Source of the DNA: Paenibacillus allorhizosphaerae
GTDB lineage: Bacteria > Bacillota > Bacilli > Paenibacillales > NBRC-103111
NCBI RefSeq assembly: GCF_910594985.1
Contig: NZ_CAJVCE010000011.1
Location: forward strand, 1-64,000
DNA length: 64,000 bases
Direction of reading: 5' to 3'
In this document: piece by piece, positions 27,090 through 36,802 of the stretch
How the letters are laid out: each line of letters begins with the position of its first letter
Numbering within the stretch: the stretch's first letter is position 1
Notes under the pieces: model-generated
Databases searched by the model: none
The model's input: the letters and a program-made list of their open reading frames with translations, nothing else
Told to the model about the DNA's origin: nothing
Translations under genes and position numbers: made by a program

Positions 27090-27111
27090 GTTATATCGGA
27101 CTATTATAGTT

Positions 27112-27248
27112 GATTGACAACTGCCATCGACAATCACCCGTTGACAGTTGCAATATGGATTGACAACTGCCATCGACAATCACCGTTGTCAGTTGCAATA
27201 TGGATTGACAACTGCCATCGACAATCACCCGATGACAGTTGCAATATA
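27112..27248 (+). repeat. Three tandem 45-46 bp hairpin repeats before asnB
   Basis: Units at 27112-27157, 27158-27202 and 27203-27248 are nearly identical. Each carries ATTGACAACTG near its start and CAGTTGCAAT near its end, which pair as a 10-bp stem with a single bulged A. Inner stems differ between units but are each restored: TCGAC/GTTGA in unit 1, GACAA/TTGTC in unit 2, CATCG/CGATG in unit 3. Unit 3 ends two bases before the asnB Shine-Dalgarno. The same architecture recurs at 53988-54170. Not a CRISPR, because no variable spacers exist. Confidence 0.85.
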
Positions 27249-27264
27249 GGAGGAGTTACTTGCT

Positions 27265-29142
27265 ATGTGCGGGATCACCGGCGTCATGTATTTTGAGGAT
27301 AGAGAGCCTTCCCCGTCATTGCTGAAGAGCATGACCGATTGTATCGTACACCGGGGTCCGGATGATTTTGGATTTTGGAGCGACAACCGCATCGGTCTCG
27401 GATTTCGCCGGTTGTCCATCATCGACTTGAAGGAAGGCCATCAGCCGCTTGCGAACGAGGATGAAACGGTATGGATCGCGTTCAACGGCGAAATTTATAA
27501 CTATAAATATTTGCGCAATACGCTGCAATCCAAGGGACATCAGTTCAAAACCCACTCCGATACGGAAGTGATCGTTCATTTGTATGAGGAGTACGGGGAA
27601 GACTGCGTGAAGCAGCTGCGCGGCATGTTCGGATTCGTCATCTGGGACCGCCGGCAAAAGAAGCTGTTCGGTGCGCGGGACCATTTTGGCATCAAGCCTT
27701 TCTACTATTATAAGGACGGAAAAAGATTTCTGTTCGGCTCCGAGTTGAAAAGCATTTTGGCGGCCGGCGGCATGGAACGGACGATTCATACGGAAAGCTT
27801 GCTGAATTACTTAACGTTTCAATATGTGCCGGAGCCGGACACGATGTTTCGCGGAATACATAAACTGCCGCCGGGGCATACGGTCTCTTTGAGCTATGAC
27901 GGGGAAATGACGATCCGGCAGTATTGGGATCCGATGCTTGCGCCGGAGGAGCAATCGTTTGATTCGTGCGTGGAGCAAATTCGCGAGACGCTCAAAGACT
28001 CCGTTGTCCACCACATGCAAAGCGATGTGGAGCGGGGCTGCTTCTTGTCCAGCGGCATCGATTCGACGGCGATTGCGGCTCACATGCGGTCCATCGAGCC
28101 GATCCGCACGTTCTCCGTCGGCTTCGAAGGAGCCAACAACGAGACGGTCATCGCCAGGCAAACCGCGTCAGCGCTCGATACGGAGCACTATGATAAAATC
28201 ATAACGCAAAGCGATTATTTCGCCACGCTGCCGAAAGCGGTATGGCATCAGGACGAGCCGGTGGCCGATCCGTCGGCGATTGCGCTGTACCATGTCGCAC
28301 AGCTGGCAAGAGAGCATGTCACGGTCGTGCTTTCGGGCGAGGGAGCGGACGAGCTGTTCGGCGGCTACCGGATTTACTGCGAACCGGGCTCGCTTGCGCC
28401 GGTAGAGCGTCTGCCGCTTGCCGTAAAGCGGATGCTTCGCGCGCTTGCGCGCCTGCTGCCGGAAGGCACGTACGGCCGCAATTATATTCTGCGCGGCACG
28501 ACGCCGCTGGAGGAGCGCTTCCTCGGCAACGCCAAAATTTTCAGCGAGGACATGAAGGCGGAAATTGTGCGGGTGGACAGGGAGATGCTGCGCAGCTACA
28601 AAAACCCGGTGCAGGTAGCCAAAGCGTTTTACGATAAGAGCAAACACCTTGATCCGGTATCCCGCATGCAGTATATCGATATGAATTTATGGATGCCGGG
28701 CGACATTTTGATGAAGGCCGATAAAATGACGATGGCCCACTCGCTCGAGCTGCGCGTACCGTTCCTTGATGTGGAATTGTACGAGGTGACGCGGCGCATA
28801 CCGGCCAAATACCGGATCGCGGAAGGTACGACCAAATATGTGTTCCGTAAAGCGATGGAAGGCATTATCCCCGATTTTATTCTCAACCGGCCGAAGCTGG
28901 GGTTTCCGGTGCCGATGCGCGAATGGATGAAGGGACCTCAGGGCAAAGCGATTCTGGAGCAGATCGAAGCGAGCGGCATTGAGGACTATATTCGGATGGA
29001 CACCGTACGCAAAATGATGAACGGCCATCAGAACGGGCAAGGCGACTATGCCCGCCGCATTTGGACGCTTTATATGTTTGCGCTGTGGCATCAAACGTAT
29101 ATGGAAGAGGTGCCGTCTCCGTCGTTGGCGCACGCGCATTAA
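27265..29142 (+). CDS. asnB: Asparagine synthetase, glutamine-hydrolysing
   Basis: 625 residues. The N-terminal glutaminase domain starts with the nucleophile Cys2 (MCGITG) after Met removal, and shows RLSIIDL, FNGEIYN and the DTEV loop. The C-terminal synthetase domain has the ATP-pyrophosphatase loop SSGIDSTA (Ser in place of the usual first Gly), then LSGEGADELFGGY and LRVPFLD. It makes Asn from Asp, Gln and ATP in the cytosol; size and motifs resemble Bacillus AsnB/AsnO, but some homologues amidate peptidoglycan or spore components. AGGAGG lies 11 bases before the ATG, immediately after the third hairpin repeat. Confidence 0.92.
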   Translation: MCGITGVMYFEDREPSPSLLKSMTDCIVHRGPDDFGFWSDNRIGLGFRRLSIIDLKEGHQPLANEDETVWIAFNGEIYNYKYLRNTLQSKGHQFKTHSDTEVIVHLYEEYGEDCVKQLRGMFGFVIWDRRQKKLFGARDHFGIKPFYYYKDGKRFLFGSELKSILAAGGMERTIHTESLLNYLTFQYVPEPDTMFRGIHKLPPGHTVSLSYDGEMTIRQYWDPMLAPEEQSFDSCVEQIRETLKDSVVHHMQSDVERGCFLSSGIDSTAIAAHMRSIEPIRTFSVGFEGANNETVIARQTASALDTEHYDKIITQSDYFATLPKAVWHQDEPVADPSAIALYHVAQLAREHVTVVLSGEGADELFGGYRIYCEPGSLAPVERLPLAVKRMLRALARLLPEGTYGRNYILRGTTPLEERFLGNAKIFSEDMKAEIVRVDREMLRSYKNPVQVAKAFYDKSKHLDPVSRMQYIDMNLWMPGDILMKADKMTMAHSLELRVPFLDVELYEVTRRIPAKYRIAEGTTKYVFRKAMEGIIPDFILNRPKLGFPVPMREWMKGPQGKAILEQIEASGIEDYIRMDTVRKMMNGHQNGQGDYARRIWTLYMFALWHQTYMEEVPSPSLAHAH

Positions 29143-29358
29143 TGTAGAATATATTAGTAACGGAGCCTTAAAACGGCGCATGGTATGTCGGTTAAGGGTG
29201 CGTCGGCACCGTGCGTTCTCGGACGATACGGTTCGAACGCGTACGTTGCAGCGAAGAAACAGGCGTATGAGCCTCAAACGGCATGACGCCGCACATGCGT
29301 CTTCGAACGAGCGTGCAGAGAGTACGATAACGGTACAAATAAGAAAGCGGGGAATACG

Positions 29359-30102
29359 ATGGGCAACTACAAGCTGATTGCACTGGATTTGGACGGAACG
29401 CTGCTTACGGAGGAGAAGACGATTTCAGAGGAAAACCGCGCAGCTCTGCTTGAAGCGCAGGATGCCGGCATATCCGTCATTTTCTCAACCGGGCGAGGAG
29501 TGCAAAATGTACAGCAATATATCGAGGAGCTGCAGTTGACTTCTCCCATCGTCACGGTCAACGGAGGCGAGGTATGGAAACAGCCGGGCGAGCTGCACGT
29601 GCGGCATACGCTGGATGCGGCACTAGTCCGCCGCATGCATACGTTGGCCAAGCAGTACGATACCTGGTTCTGGGGGTACAGTGTGAACGAGCTGTACAAT
29701 AAGGAACGCTGGTTGCCGGACGAAGAGACGGATGCAAGGCAGTGGTTAAAATTCGGGTACTACACGGAGAATGCGGAGAGCCTTGGGGCGATTCGCGAGG
29801 AACTGAATTCATGGGGGCTGCTTGAGCTGACGAATTCGCATCCGTGCAATATCGAGGTGAATCCGAGAGGAGTCACGAAAGCGAGCGGCGTTCGCGCAGT
29901 ATGCACGATGCTCGGCATCGAGATGTCACAGGTCGTCGCCATGGGGGACAGCCTGAATGACGAATCGATGATTCGGGAAGCCGGACTCGGCATCGCGATG
30001 GGCAATGCGCAGGAAGCGGTGAAACGTTTCGCGGATACGGTCACATTGACTAATGAAGAACATGGAGTAGCACACGCCATCCGCAAATATGCGCTCGTCT
30101 GA
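29359..30102 (+). CDS. Cof-type HAD phosphatase
   Basis: 247 residues, HAD subfamily IIB. Motif I DLDGTLLTEEKTIS, motif II FSTGRG, motif III Lys in GVTKASGV and motif IV AMGDSLNDESMI. The large alpha/beta cap between motifs II and III marks the Cof group, which dephosphorylates sugar phosphates, pyridoxal phosphate or flavin nucleotides in the cytosol. Start ATG with a modest GGGGAA site. The 216 bases to asnB hold no gene or clear terminator. Confidence 0.9.
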   Translation: MGNYKLIALDLDGTLLTEEKTISEENRAALLEAQDAGISVIFSTGRGVQNVQQYIEELQLTSPIVTVNGGEVWKQPGELHVRHTLDAALVRRMHTLAKQYDTWFWGYSVNELYNKERWLPDEETDARQWLKFGYYTENAESLGAIREELNSWGLLELTNSHPCNIEVNPRGVTKASGVRAVCTMLGIEMSQVVAMGDSLNDESMIREAGLGIAMGNAQEAVKRFADTVTLTNEEHGVAHAIRKYALV

Positions 30103-30123
30103 TCAAATGAGGAGTGTGGATAT

Positions 30124-30612
30124 ATGCTAATCACCACGGCCTGGATCATTATCGTTTTATTATTCGCTGTCGGTATGGCCGGAGCGGTCTATCCGGTACT
30201 GCCGGGGGCGCTTGCAATTTATGCCGCTTATTTCGTCTACGGGTGGATGATCGGCTTTGAGTCGTTCGGCTTTTGGTTTTGGCTTATACAAACAACGATT
30301 GTCGTCGTACTGATGATTGCGGACTATGCGGTGAGCGCGTTGGGCGTGAAAAAGTTCGGCGGCACCCGCGCCTCGGTCATCGGCAGCACGATCGGATTGC
30401 TGATCGGGCCGTTCGTGATCCCCGTCGCCGGATTGATTGCCGGTCCTTTTCTAGGTGCCGTAGCGGGGGAATTGATCGCAGGAATGGATATGCGACAGGC
30501 GCTGCGTGCGGGCGTCGGCGCGTTGGTCGGCTTTTTTTCCGGTTTCGTCGTCAAGTTTGCGCTGCAGCTGCTCATGATTATCCTGTTTATTATTTGGGTC
30601 GTGAAATATTAG
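30124..30612 (+). CDS. DUF456 family membrane protein
   Basis: 162 residues with four to five hydrophobic helices. The family pattern is present: PVLPGALAIYAAY, then GVKKFGGTRASVIGSTIGLLIG and PFLGAVAGEL, rich in Gly as in DUF456 proteins. Function of the family is unknown. Start ATG after AGGAGTG, 21 bases after the Cof-type phosphatase stop, so the two are probably cotranscribed. Confidence 0.82.
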   Translation: MLITTAWIIIVLLFAVGMAGAVYPVLPGALAIYAAYFVYGWMIGFESFGFWFWLIQTTIVVVLMIADYAVSALGVKKFGGTRASVIGSTIGLLIGPFVIPVAGLIAGPFLGAVAGELIAGMDMRQALRAGVGALVGFFSGFVVKFALQLLMIILFIIWVVKY

Positions 30613-30716
30613 TTGGATGTAATATACACGTGAAAAAATTGCCTCGTAACGGTTGGCACAAACGCTTTATTGCCGCCATCTAGGCCGTCAGGTTGACCAG
30701 GAAGAAGGTAACGCAA

Positions 30717-32378
30717 TTGTCCAAGGATTCGTTAGTCAAAGGAACGCTGATCCTCACCTTGGCTGCGCTCGTAGCCAGGGCGCTTGGCGTGGTGCAGCGC
30801 ATTCCGCTTGTATATCTGCTTGGCGATATCGGCATGGCCGCTTACGGCATCGCCTTTAACTTATATTCCGTGCTGCTCGTCGTCGCCACGGCAGGCATCC
30901 CGAGCGCGCTCAGCAAAATGATCTCCGAGCGCACCACGCTCGGCCGGCATGCCGAGGCCGACCGCATATACAAAGCGGCGCTGCTGTTCGCGGCGGTGGC
31001 GGGCGTCGTGATGACGCTGCTGCTCTACATCGGTGCGCCTTACTTCGCCGAGAGCATCATCAACCCGCAGGCGGCGCTGCCGATTCGCGCCATCGCCCCG
31101 GCGCTGCTCTTGTTCCCGCTGATCGCCATCATGCGGGGCTACTTCCAAGGCCGCCGCATGATGATGCCTAACGGCGTCTCGCAAATCATCGAGCAAATTT
31201 TTCGCGTCGCCACTTCGGTGGCGCTCGCTTATTTGCTGCTCAGCCACAGCATTGAATACGCCGTCGCCGGCGCTTCGTTCGGCGGCGTGATCGGCAGCAT
31301 CGCGGCAGCGGCCGTCATGCTCTATTACGCGATGCGGCTGAGGAGCAGCGACCGGCGCGAGCTCGAGGCTCAGCCGCAGCCGGAAGCGGGTACCACGGCG
31401 GTGCAGCCATTCCGCTCCATCTACGCACAGCTGTTCAAGCTATCCGTCCCAATTGTCATCTTTTCTATGACGGTGACGCTGATTTATACGATCGACTCCT
31501 CGATCGTAACGCTGCTGCTGAAAGACGACATGGGCGAGGAGCCGTCGCGCGAAATTCTCGGGATCCTGACCGGCCGGGCGCAATCGCTTGCCGGGATCCC
31601 GATCATTCTCGCGGTTGCGCTCAGCCAGTCGATCGTGCCGATCATTTCGTCGGCCTATTCGCAAAAAGACATGCAGCAAGTATCCGGCCAAACCGGAAAA
31701 GTGCTGCAGTTGTCCATTTTGTCGGGCTTGCCGATGGTATTGATCATTTGCCTCGCGGCGCGTCCGATCAACGGGTTTATTTTCGGTAACCCGAGCGAGT
31801 CGCAGATTGCCGCCGACTATGCGGCGCCGGTCATTATTGCGCTTACCGCGAGCGCCATATTCCAGATCGTCATGCAAACGTCCGGCGCCGTACTGATGGG
31901 GATGGGGCGGATGAAGCCGCTTGTGCTTGGCGTTGTGATCGGCATTGTTGTGAAACTCGCCGCCAGCTTCATGCTTGCCCCGTACTTCGGCATCTATGGT
32001 ATTATCGCGGCGACCGCGCTCTGCTTCATCGTGATGACGGCGATCAATTTGCTGGTGCTGCGCAGCGAAGTGCGATTCCGGGTGCTTGGCGGCCGCCGTT
32101 GGATTTCTTTGGCAGCATCGACGGTCATCATCTGTGCGGTCGGCATCGGGCTGGATGCCTTTTGCCGTGCCTACATCCAGCCTTTCGGCAGCGTACGTTG
32201 GGACGATATGGTGCAGTCGATTCTGCTCTGCGCAGTTATCGGCGCAGCTTACCCAATCATGCTGTTCCTGACGCGCGTCATGACGCTGAACGATTTGCAG
32301 CATTTGCCGGGTCCGCTGCGCAAGCTGGCGAAGCCGATTCTCGCAAAGCTGGGCCGCAAACAGCGACAAACGCCGTAA
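30717..32378 (+). CDS. MurJ/YtgP-like polysaccharide/lipid flippase
   Basis: 553 residues, about 14 hydrophobic helices. It belongs to the MVF/PST branch of the MOP superfamily: KGTLILTLAALVARALGVVQRIPL at the N-terminus, RGYFQGRRMMMPNGVSQIIEQIFRV in the middle and GIPIILAVALSQSIVPIIS. This layout matches Bacillus YtgP/SpoVB proteins, which move lipid II or spore cortex precursors across the membrane. TTG at 30717 chosen (AGAAGG 8 bases upstream) over the upstream TTG at 30693. Terminator follows. Confidence 0.85.
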   Translation: MSKDSLVKGTLILTLAALVARALGVVQRIPLVYLLGDIGMAAYGIAFNLYSVLLVVATAGIPSALSKMISERTTLGRHAEADRIYKAALLFAAVAGVVMTLLLYIGAPYFAESIINPQAALPIRAIAPALLLFPLIAIMRGYFQGRRMMMPNGVSQIIEQIFRVATSVALAYLLLSHSIEYAVAGASFGGVIGSIAAAAVMLYYAMRLRSSDRRELEAQPQPEAGTTAVQPFRSIYAQLFKLSVPIVIFSMTVTLIYTIDSSIVTLLLKDDMGEEPSREILGILTGRAQSLAGIPIILAVALSQSIVPIISSAYSQKDMQQVSGQTGKVLQLSILSGLPMVLIICLAARPINGFIFGNPSESQIAADYAAPVIIALTASAIFQIVMQTSGAVLMGMGRMKPLVLGVVIGIVVKLAASFMLAPYFGIYGIIAATALCFIVMTAINLLVLRSEVRFRVLGGRRWISLAASTVIICAVGIGLDAFCRAYIQPFGSVRWDDMVQSILLCAVIGAAYPIMLFLTRVMTLNDLQHLPGPLRKLAKPILAKLGRKQRQTP

Positions 32379-32461
32379 CAGGCTATGTGAAGCAGGGGTA
32401 CATAGTTTGCCTGCTAGAGTGAGTTGCGAAGTAACTGAACAGGTATAGATTTAGGCGGAAC

Positions 32462-32520
32462 AGCCCCGAACACCAGGAGGACGATTGCGTTCGATCTCCG
32501 GCACGTTCGGGGCTTCTTTG
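32462..32520 (+). terminator. Terminator of the flippase gene
   Basis: Perfect 10-base stem AGCCCCGAAC (32462-32471) / GTTCGGGGCT (32505-32514), then TCTTTGT. The loop of 33 bases is long. It lies between two convergent genes. Confidence 0.7.
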
Positions 32521-32540
32521 TCGTCGCTTCGCTTTAACCT

Positions 32541-33863
32541 TCAAACCAGCAAGTCTCCCGCCAGCACCGCCATTTCAATTTTCTTCAGCCCAAAACAAAA
32601 CTCGCCCGTCATATCGAACGAAAAGGGGGCGCGGATGTCCGTGAAATAATCCAGCGCCTTCGCGCTTTCGTACCAATCGCCAGGCTCGGCGGGCGCGACG
32701 CTGCGGTCTTTCCAGCTGTCGGCGAGTTGCGGGCTGTACAGCTGCGCTGCGCCGGGGCGAAGTTTGCAGCCGTCGAGCCGCTCTTGCAATTGTCCGCGTG
32801 AAACAGGCGGCTGCTTCCGCACTGCGGCGAACAGGTGCGGCCAATAGTCGGCACGCGATCCGCTGTGCCGCCTGCTGTCCGCGAACCGAAGCGATCCCTC
32901 GGATACGGCGGGGATGCCGAAAAGGATCGCGTACAGCTTTTTGCCGGCCTCGATTCGTTCCTGCAGCGAGCTGAAATTTTCCAGAATCAGTCCGGCCAGA
33001 TGAGTCTGCTCGCCGTCCGCATAAGGAAATACGACCTGATTCAGCTGCAGAAGGGACTGCGTTTGAAAAAACAACGTATCGAGCACCTTGTGACGGTAAT
33101 CGGGATGCCGGACGACGCGCGATTCGATAAAGTGCTGCTCATTCACAATGAGGCCGATCGTGAGCATGGCCGAATCGCGCCGCTCCCAGAAGCCGTCCCA
33201 TACCGGCCGCATGAACCGGGAAACGTCAAGCTGCGGAAGCAGGTGGAAGAGGGGGGTGCGAGCTTTAAGGCTGGCGCTGTAGAGCAGCAGCTGCGGATAG
33301 GCGTCCCGGAAGATGAGCGCATTGGATCGCTCCAGAAAGAGGAATACTTGCTCGCGCTGCTCCTCATTTAGTAGAAAGGGCAGCAGCTCGCCCTGCAAAT
33401 CGGTCATGAACCAGCCGCCGTTGCGCGATACCATATGCGCGAGCAGCGCCCAATGCAGCTCCGGGTGCTTCCGGTACATCTCCCAATACGCCGCCGTGCG
33501 GGTGACGTTGTTGCGATTATGCCGGTCGCGCTCCTTGCGGATCGTTTCGAGCAGCACAAGCTCGGCACCGCTCGGATTCCCACCAAACCCTCCCGCGAAA
33601 CCGGCCACGGCGTCGCTCCATGTCCCGCTCCCGGACAGATCTTTCCAACCTGCGAGCTGATCCAATCGCTGCAGCCGCTTGGCGAGCATCGCCTTTGCCT
33701 CGCCCTGCAGACGGATGGGATGGGCGGGCTCCAGCAGCTTTTTTTCCAAAAGGGCGGTTTGCGCCTTCGCTTTCATCCAATGAACAGCTTCAAGCGGCAG
33801 ATCCGCCAGCTTGTGGAGCAGGTCGATGCCGTTCCAACGGTTTTTCTGCGGGTTGCGATGCAA
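32541..33863 (-). CDS. DUF2515 (YppC-like) protein
   Basis: 440 residues, soluble, Trp/His/Arg-rich. The conserved block NNVTRTAAYWEMYRKHPELHW followed by LLAHMVSRNGGWFMTDLQG is characteristic of Bacillus YppC and DUF2515 proteins, which have no known function. TTG at 33863 is chosen because GGAGGGGG lies 6 bases upstream. Divergent from the stalk-domain lipoprotein gene; 150 bases between the two starts should hold both promoters. Confidence 0.82.
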   Translation of the reverse strand: MHRNPQKNRWNGIDLLHKLADLPLEAVHWMKAKAQTALLEKKLLEPAHPIRLQGEAKAMLAKRLQRLDQLAGWKDLSGSGTWSDAVAGFAGGFGGNPSGAELVLLETIRKERDRHNRNNVTRTAAYWEMYRKHPELHWALLAHMVSRNGGWFMTDLQGELLPFLLNEEQREQVFLFLERSNALIFRDAYPQLLLYSASLKARTPLFHLLPQLDVSRFMRPVWDGFWERRDSAMLTIGLIVNEQHFIESRVVRHPDYRHKVLDTLFFQTQSLLQLNQVVFPYADGEQTHLAGLILENFSSLQERIEAGKKLYAILFGIPAVSEGSLRFADSRRHSGSRADYWPHLFAAVRKQPPVSRGQLQERLDGCKLRPGAAQLYSPQLADSWKDRSVAPAEPGDWYESAKALDYFTDIRAPFSFDMTGEFCFGLKKIEMAVLAGDLLV

Positions 33864-34013
33864 TGACGCCCCCTCCATTAACAAAAAGGATTTTACTGAA
33901 ACGTGTCGAATTAGTATATGACAGGTATTTCGGCCAATTGCTAGAAGTTCCTGATATCTGTGTACGGTGCATTACCGCGTTGTACATAATTTTTTCGGTT
34001 GGAGGGTGTTCAT

Positions 34014-35615
34014 TTGTTTAAACAGAAAAGACGTACTATGTTGCTCAGCTCTTTGCTCGTGTTGGTGCTGCTTGTGCTGGCAGGCTGCCAGCCGGTCGGC
34101 GGCCTGGACGTGAATAAAGTGCTGACGAACAGCTTTTCCGTGAAATCGGCGGAGAGCAACCAGACCATAACGCTGGAACTGACGCCGGACAATACCGGGT
34201 TGTCGCCGCAAGCGCAAAAAATGTTCGATTTGTTCGGTAAGATGAAACTGACGGTGACCGATGCGAAGACGGAAGACCGGTTCCATGCATCGATGAAGGG
34301 CACGCTGGAGTACGCCAAAGGGCAAATTCCATTCCAGCTAGCGATGGACGATCAGCAACTTACTTTGCAGATCGAAGGAGCGAAGAAACCGCTTGTCCTT
34401 CGCACCGGAGCCGCTGCGCTCGGTTCTGCGGAAATGCCGTCGCCGCTCTCCAAGGCACTGCAGGAAGAGATAGACAAACTGAGCAAAAGAATGGTCGAAT
34501 CCGCACCTTCCCTTGCGTCGTTCGTGACGCGGAGCTTCCCGAATCCGAATGCGATTTCGGTAGAGAACGTATCGGAGAAGATCCACGGGGAGTCTGTAAA
34601 CTTGCAGAAGCTGCATGCCGAAGTGCGCGGCAGCGAGCTGATCGATTTGGTCAAAGGATTTTTGACCAACGTGCTGGCCGATGAAAAAGGTTTGAAAGAG
34701 TTTATCGGCGGGCTGTACGATGTGTATTCGCCGTTCCTGCTGGCGATGGCAAAAGAAGCCGGTGAGCTTGAGAACGACCCGATGACGGACATGATCATGC
34801 CTTACCTGCAAAACAAAACATTGGCCGTAGAATTTGTATTTACATTTTTGAAAACGCAGCTGGAGCAAGCGCTTAGCAAGTATGACGCAAGCGTTGCCGC
34901 TTATTTCGCCACTGAAGAGGGCGCCGCTACCAAAGCATGGCTGGGCGGACAATATGTGAAAGTGGACCTGTATGTCGATCGCGACGGCATGACCCGCAAA
35001 TCGGTAACCGAGCTGATGATCACTGCGCCTGAAGGTAAAGCGGACGGGCTCAAGAGCGTGAAAGTCACTTCATCTGCGGAAATGTGGAACATCAACAAGC
35101 CGGTAAAAGCGGACAAAGTTGACACTTCGGCAGGCGTCATCGAGCTGAACGGCACGACCGGACGGATTACGCCTAGCAAGATCGTCGCTTCGCTCGAACC
35201 GAATTCCCAATTGTACAAGCTGCTGAAAAACGATCTTCAAATTACGAAAAAAGAAATTACGATGCTGATGAACGACAACGGCAACGATTACGGTTTCTTC
35301 GGCACGAAGCCTTACAATGACAACGGAACCGTTATGGTGCCGGTACGCTTTGTCGTTGAACGCCTGGACGCCGACGTTGAATGGGATGCTGCTACCAATC
35401 TGGTCAAAGTGACAGATCCGCTTAAGGGCACCGTCATTACGCTTACGATCGGCAGCACCACGGCGACCGTGAACGGAACGCCGCAAACGCTGGAGAAAGC
35501 GGCCGTTCTTGTAGACGGGACGACCTATATTCCGGTACGGTTCGTAACGGAAAACATGGGCGCAGAAGTCAAATGGAACCAGGAGACGCAGACGGTTAGC
35601 ATTACCAGAGATTAG
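34014..35615 (+). CDS. Lipoprotein with C-terminal copper amine oxidase-like stalk domain
   Basis: 533 residues. Signal peptide ends in lipobox LVLAGC, so it is lipid-anchored outside the cell. The middle ~390 residues are an uncharacterised alpha/beta region. The last ~110 residues contain the paired motifs VMVPVRFVVERLDADVEWD and TYIPVRFVTENMGAEVKWN of the Cu_amine_oxidN1 (stalk) domain, common in Paenibacillus surface proteins; despite the name it carries no oxidase function. TTG start after GGAGGG. A 17-bp stem terminator follows. Confidence 0.85.
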   Translation: MFKQKRRTMLLSSLLVLVLLVLAGCQPVGGLDVNKVLTNSFSVKSAESNQTITLELTPDNTGLSPQAQKMFDLFGKMKLTVTDAKTEDRFHASMKGTLEYAKGQIPFQLAMDDQQLTLQIEGAKKPLVLRTGAAALGSAEMPSPLSKALQEEIDKLSKRMVESAPSLASFVTRSFPNPNAISVENVSEKIHGESVNLQKLHAEVRGSELIDLVKGFLTNVLADEKGLKEFIGGLYDVYSPFLLAMAKEAGELENDPMTDMIMPYLQNKTLAVEFVFTFLKTQLEQALSKYDASVAAYFATEEGAATKAWLGGQYVKVDLYVDRDGMTRKSVTELMITAPEGKADGLKSVKVTSSAEMWNINKPVKADKVDTSAGVIELNGTTGRITPSKIVASLEPNSQLYKLLKNDLQITKKEITMLMNDNGNDYGFFGTKPYNDNGTVMVPVRFVVERLDADVEWDAATNLVKVTDPLKGTVITLTIGSTTATVNGTPQTLEKAAVLVDGTTYIPVRFVTENMGAEVKWNQETQTVSITRD

Positions 35616-35667
35616 TATGCGCTGAAATATAAGCAATCATTAGAAAATACAGCATCTAGTACAAAAC

Positions 35668-35718
35668 AAAAAGCCTTCCTTTTGACTCCGCCTGGAACAA
35701 AAGGAAGGCTTTTTCTAT
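35668..35718 (+). terminator. Bidirectional terminator
   Basis: Perfect 17-base stem AAAAAGCCTTCCTTTTG/CAAAAGGAAGGCTTTTT with 13-base loop. T runs on both sides serve the convergent lipoprotein and RHH genes. Confidence 0.9.
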
Positions 35719-35726
35719 TTTGCTGC

Positions 35727-35945
35727 TCATTCGTCGGAAGTCCGCGTCTCGCGGTTTTCCGGATCGGAGCTGGAGGAAGCGGCGGGGGCGCGCCCGGAAG
35801 ATAGTCTGCCCGCCCGAGCGGCAGCGTCGCGCAGCAAATATTCGATATGGCTGTTGACGCTGCGAAATTCATCGGTCGCCCATCGTTCGAGCGCTTCGTA
35901 CAGCTTCGGATCGAGCCGCAGCGGGAAATTTTTTTTCGCCGCCAT
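35727..35945 (-). CDS. Small ribbon-helix-helix (Arc-like) protein
   Basis: 72 residues. [36 protein letters not shown] fits the Arc/MetJ ribbon-helix-helix fold: a short strand (residues 6-11) then two helices, the second with the conserved [11 protein letters not shown] disordered Ser/Ala-rich tail follows. It starts 8 bases after the SPFH-protein stop and is surely cotranscribed with it; this SPFH plus Arc-like pairing recurs in other bacteria. It could autoregulate the pair or modulate the SPFH protein. Confidence 0.82.
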   Translation of the reverse strand: MAAKKNFPLRLDPKLYEALERWATDEFRSVNSHIEYLLRDAAARAGRLSSGRAPAASSSSDPENRETRTSDE

Positions 35946-35953
35946 GACGCCGC

Positions 35954-36802
35954 TTAATACAGACTTCCCGTATTAATGACCGGATTGGCGGAACGGTCGG
36001 ATACGATGGCGACAAGGAGATTGTTGATCATGGCAGCTTTGCGTTCCTCGTCCAGCTCAATGACCCCTTCGCGCTGCAATTGGGCGATGGCGAGCTGTAC
36101 CATGCCGACGGCGCCTTCCACAATTTTGCCGCGCGCAGCAATAATGGCTGCGGCTTGTTGGCGCTGCAGCATGGCGCTGGCAATTTCGGTGGAGTAGGCG
36201 AGGTGCGTCAGCCGGGCTTCGAGCACTTCCACGCCCGCGACGGACAAGCGGTCCTGAAGCTCGCGGCTTAGCTCGAAAGCGACTTCGTCGGAATTGCCGC
36301 GCAGCGAATAGCCTGCTTCGTCAAAAGAATCGTAAGGGTATTTATTGGCCACGTGGCGCAGGGCAGTCTCGCTTTGAATTTCGACGAATTGCTCATAGTT
36401 GTCAACGTCGAAAGAAGCTTTGGCCGAATCGACGACGCGGAAGACGACGACAGCGGCAATTTCGATCGGGTTGCCTTCAATATCATTGACTTTCAGCTTG
36501 GTGCTGTTGAAGTTGCGTACGCGCATAGACAGCTTCTTGCGGAGAGAAAATGGAACCGTGAGCCATAAGCCGCTCTCGCGGATCGTTCCGGCATAGCTTC
36601 CGAAGAAGGTAACGACTTGCGCTTGATTCGGCTGCACGACAGTGACGGAGGAAATGAATAAAGATGCGATGATCAGCAGCGCCACTCCTGGAATCGGGGC
36701 CGAGCCGGGGAGCAGCAGGATGAAACCGAGAACGTAAAGGGCAGCGATAAGCAATACACCCAAGTATCCGTTAACTTTCCATGCATTTCTTTCTTTCATC
36801 AT
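35954..36802 (-). CDS. SPFH/Band 7 (flotillin-like) membrane protein
   Basis: 282 residues. Two hydrophobic segments at about residues 12-50 are followed by the SPFH domain ([26 protein letters not shown], then [12 protein letters not shown] and [14 protein letters not shown]) and a helical, Gln/Ala-rich C-terminal region that oligomerises in this family. Such proteins scaffold membrane microdomains or regulate membrane proteases. ATG after AAAGGAG; the second of two adjacent ATG codons is equally possible. Cotranscribed with the Arc-like gene downstream. Confidence 0.88.
   Translation of the reverse strand: MMKERNAWKVNGYLGVLLIAALYVLGFILLLPGSAPIPGVALLIIASLFISSVTVVQPNQAQVVTFFGSYAGTIRESGLWLTVPFSLRKKLSMRVRNFNSTKLKVNDIEGNPIEIAAVVVFRVVDSAKASFDVDNYEQFVEIQSETALRHVANKYPYDSFDEAGYSLRGNSDEVAFELSRELQDRLSVAGVEVLEARLTHLAYSTEIASAMLQRQQAAAIIAARGKIVEGAVGMVQLAIAQLQREGVIELDEERKAAMINNLLVAIVSDRSANPVINTGSLY

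Noticed and set aside
27112-27248. Direct repeats could be read as a short CRISPR array
   Set aside because: Units abut or are nearly identical throughout, with no variable spacers and no cas genes.
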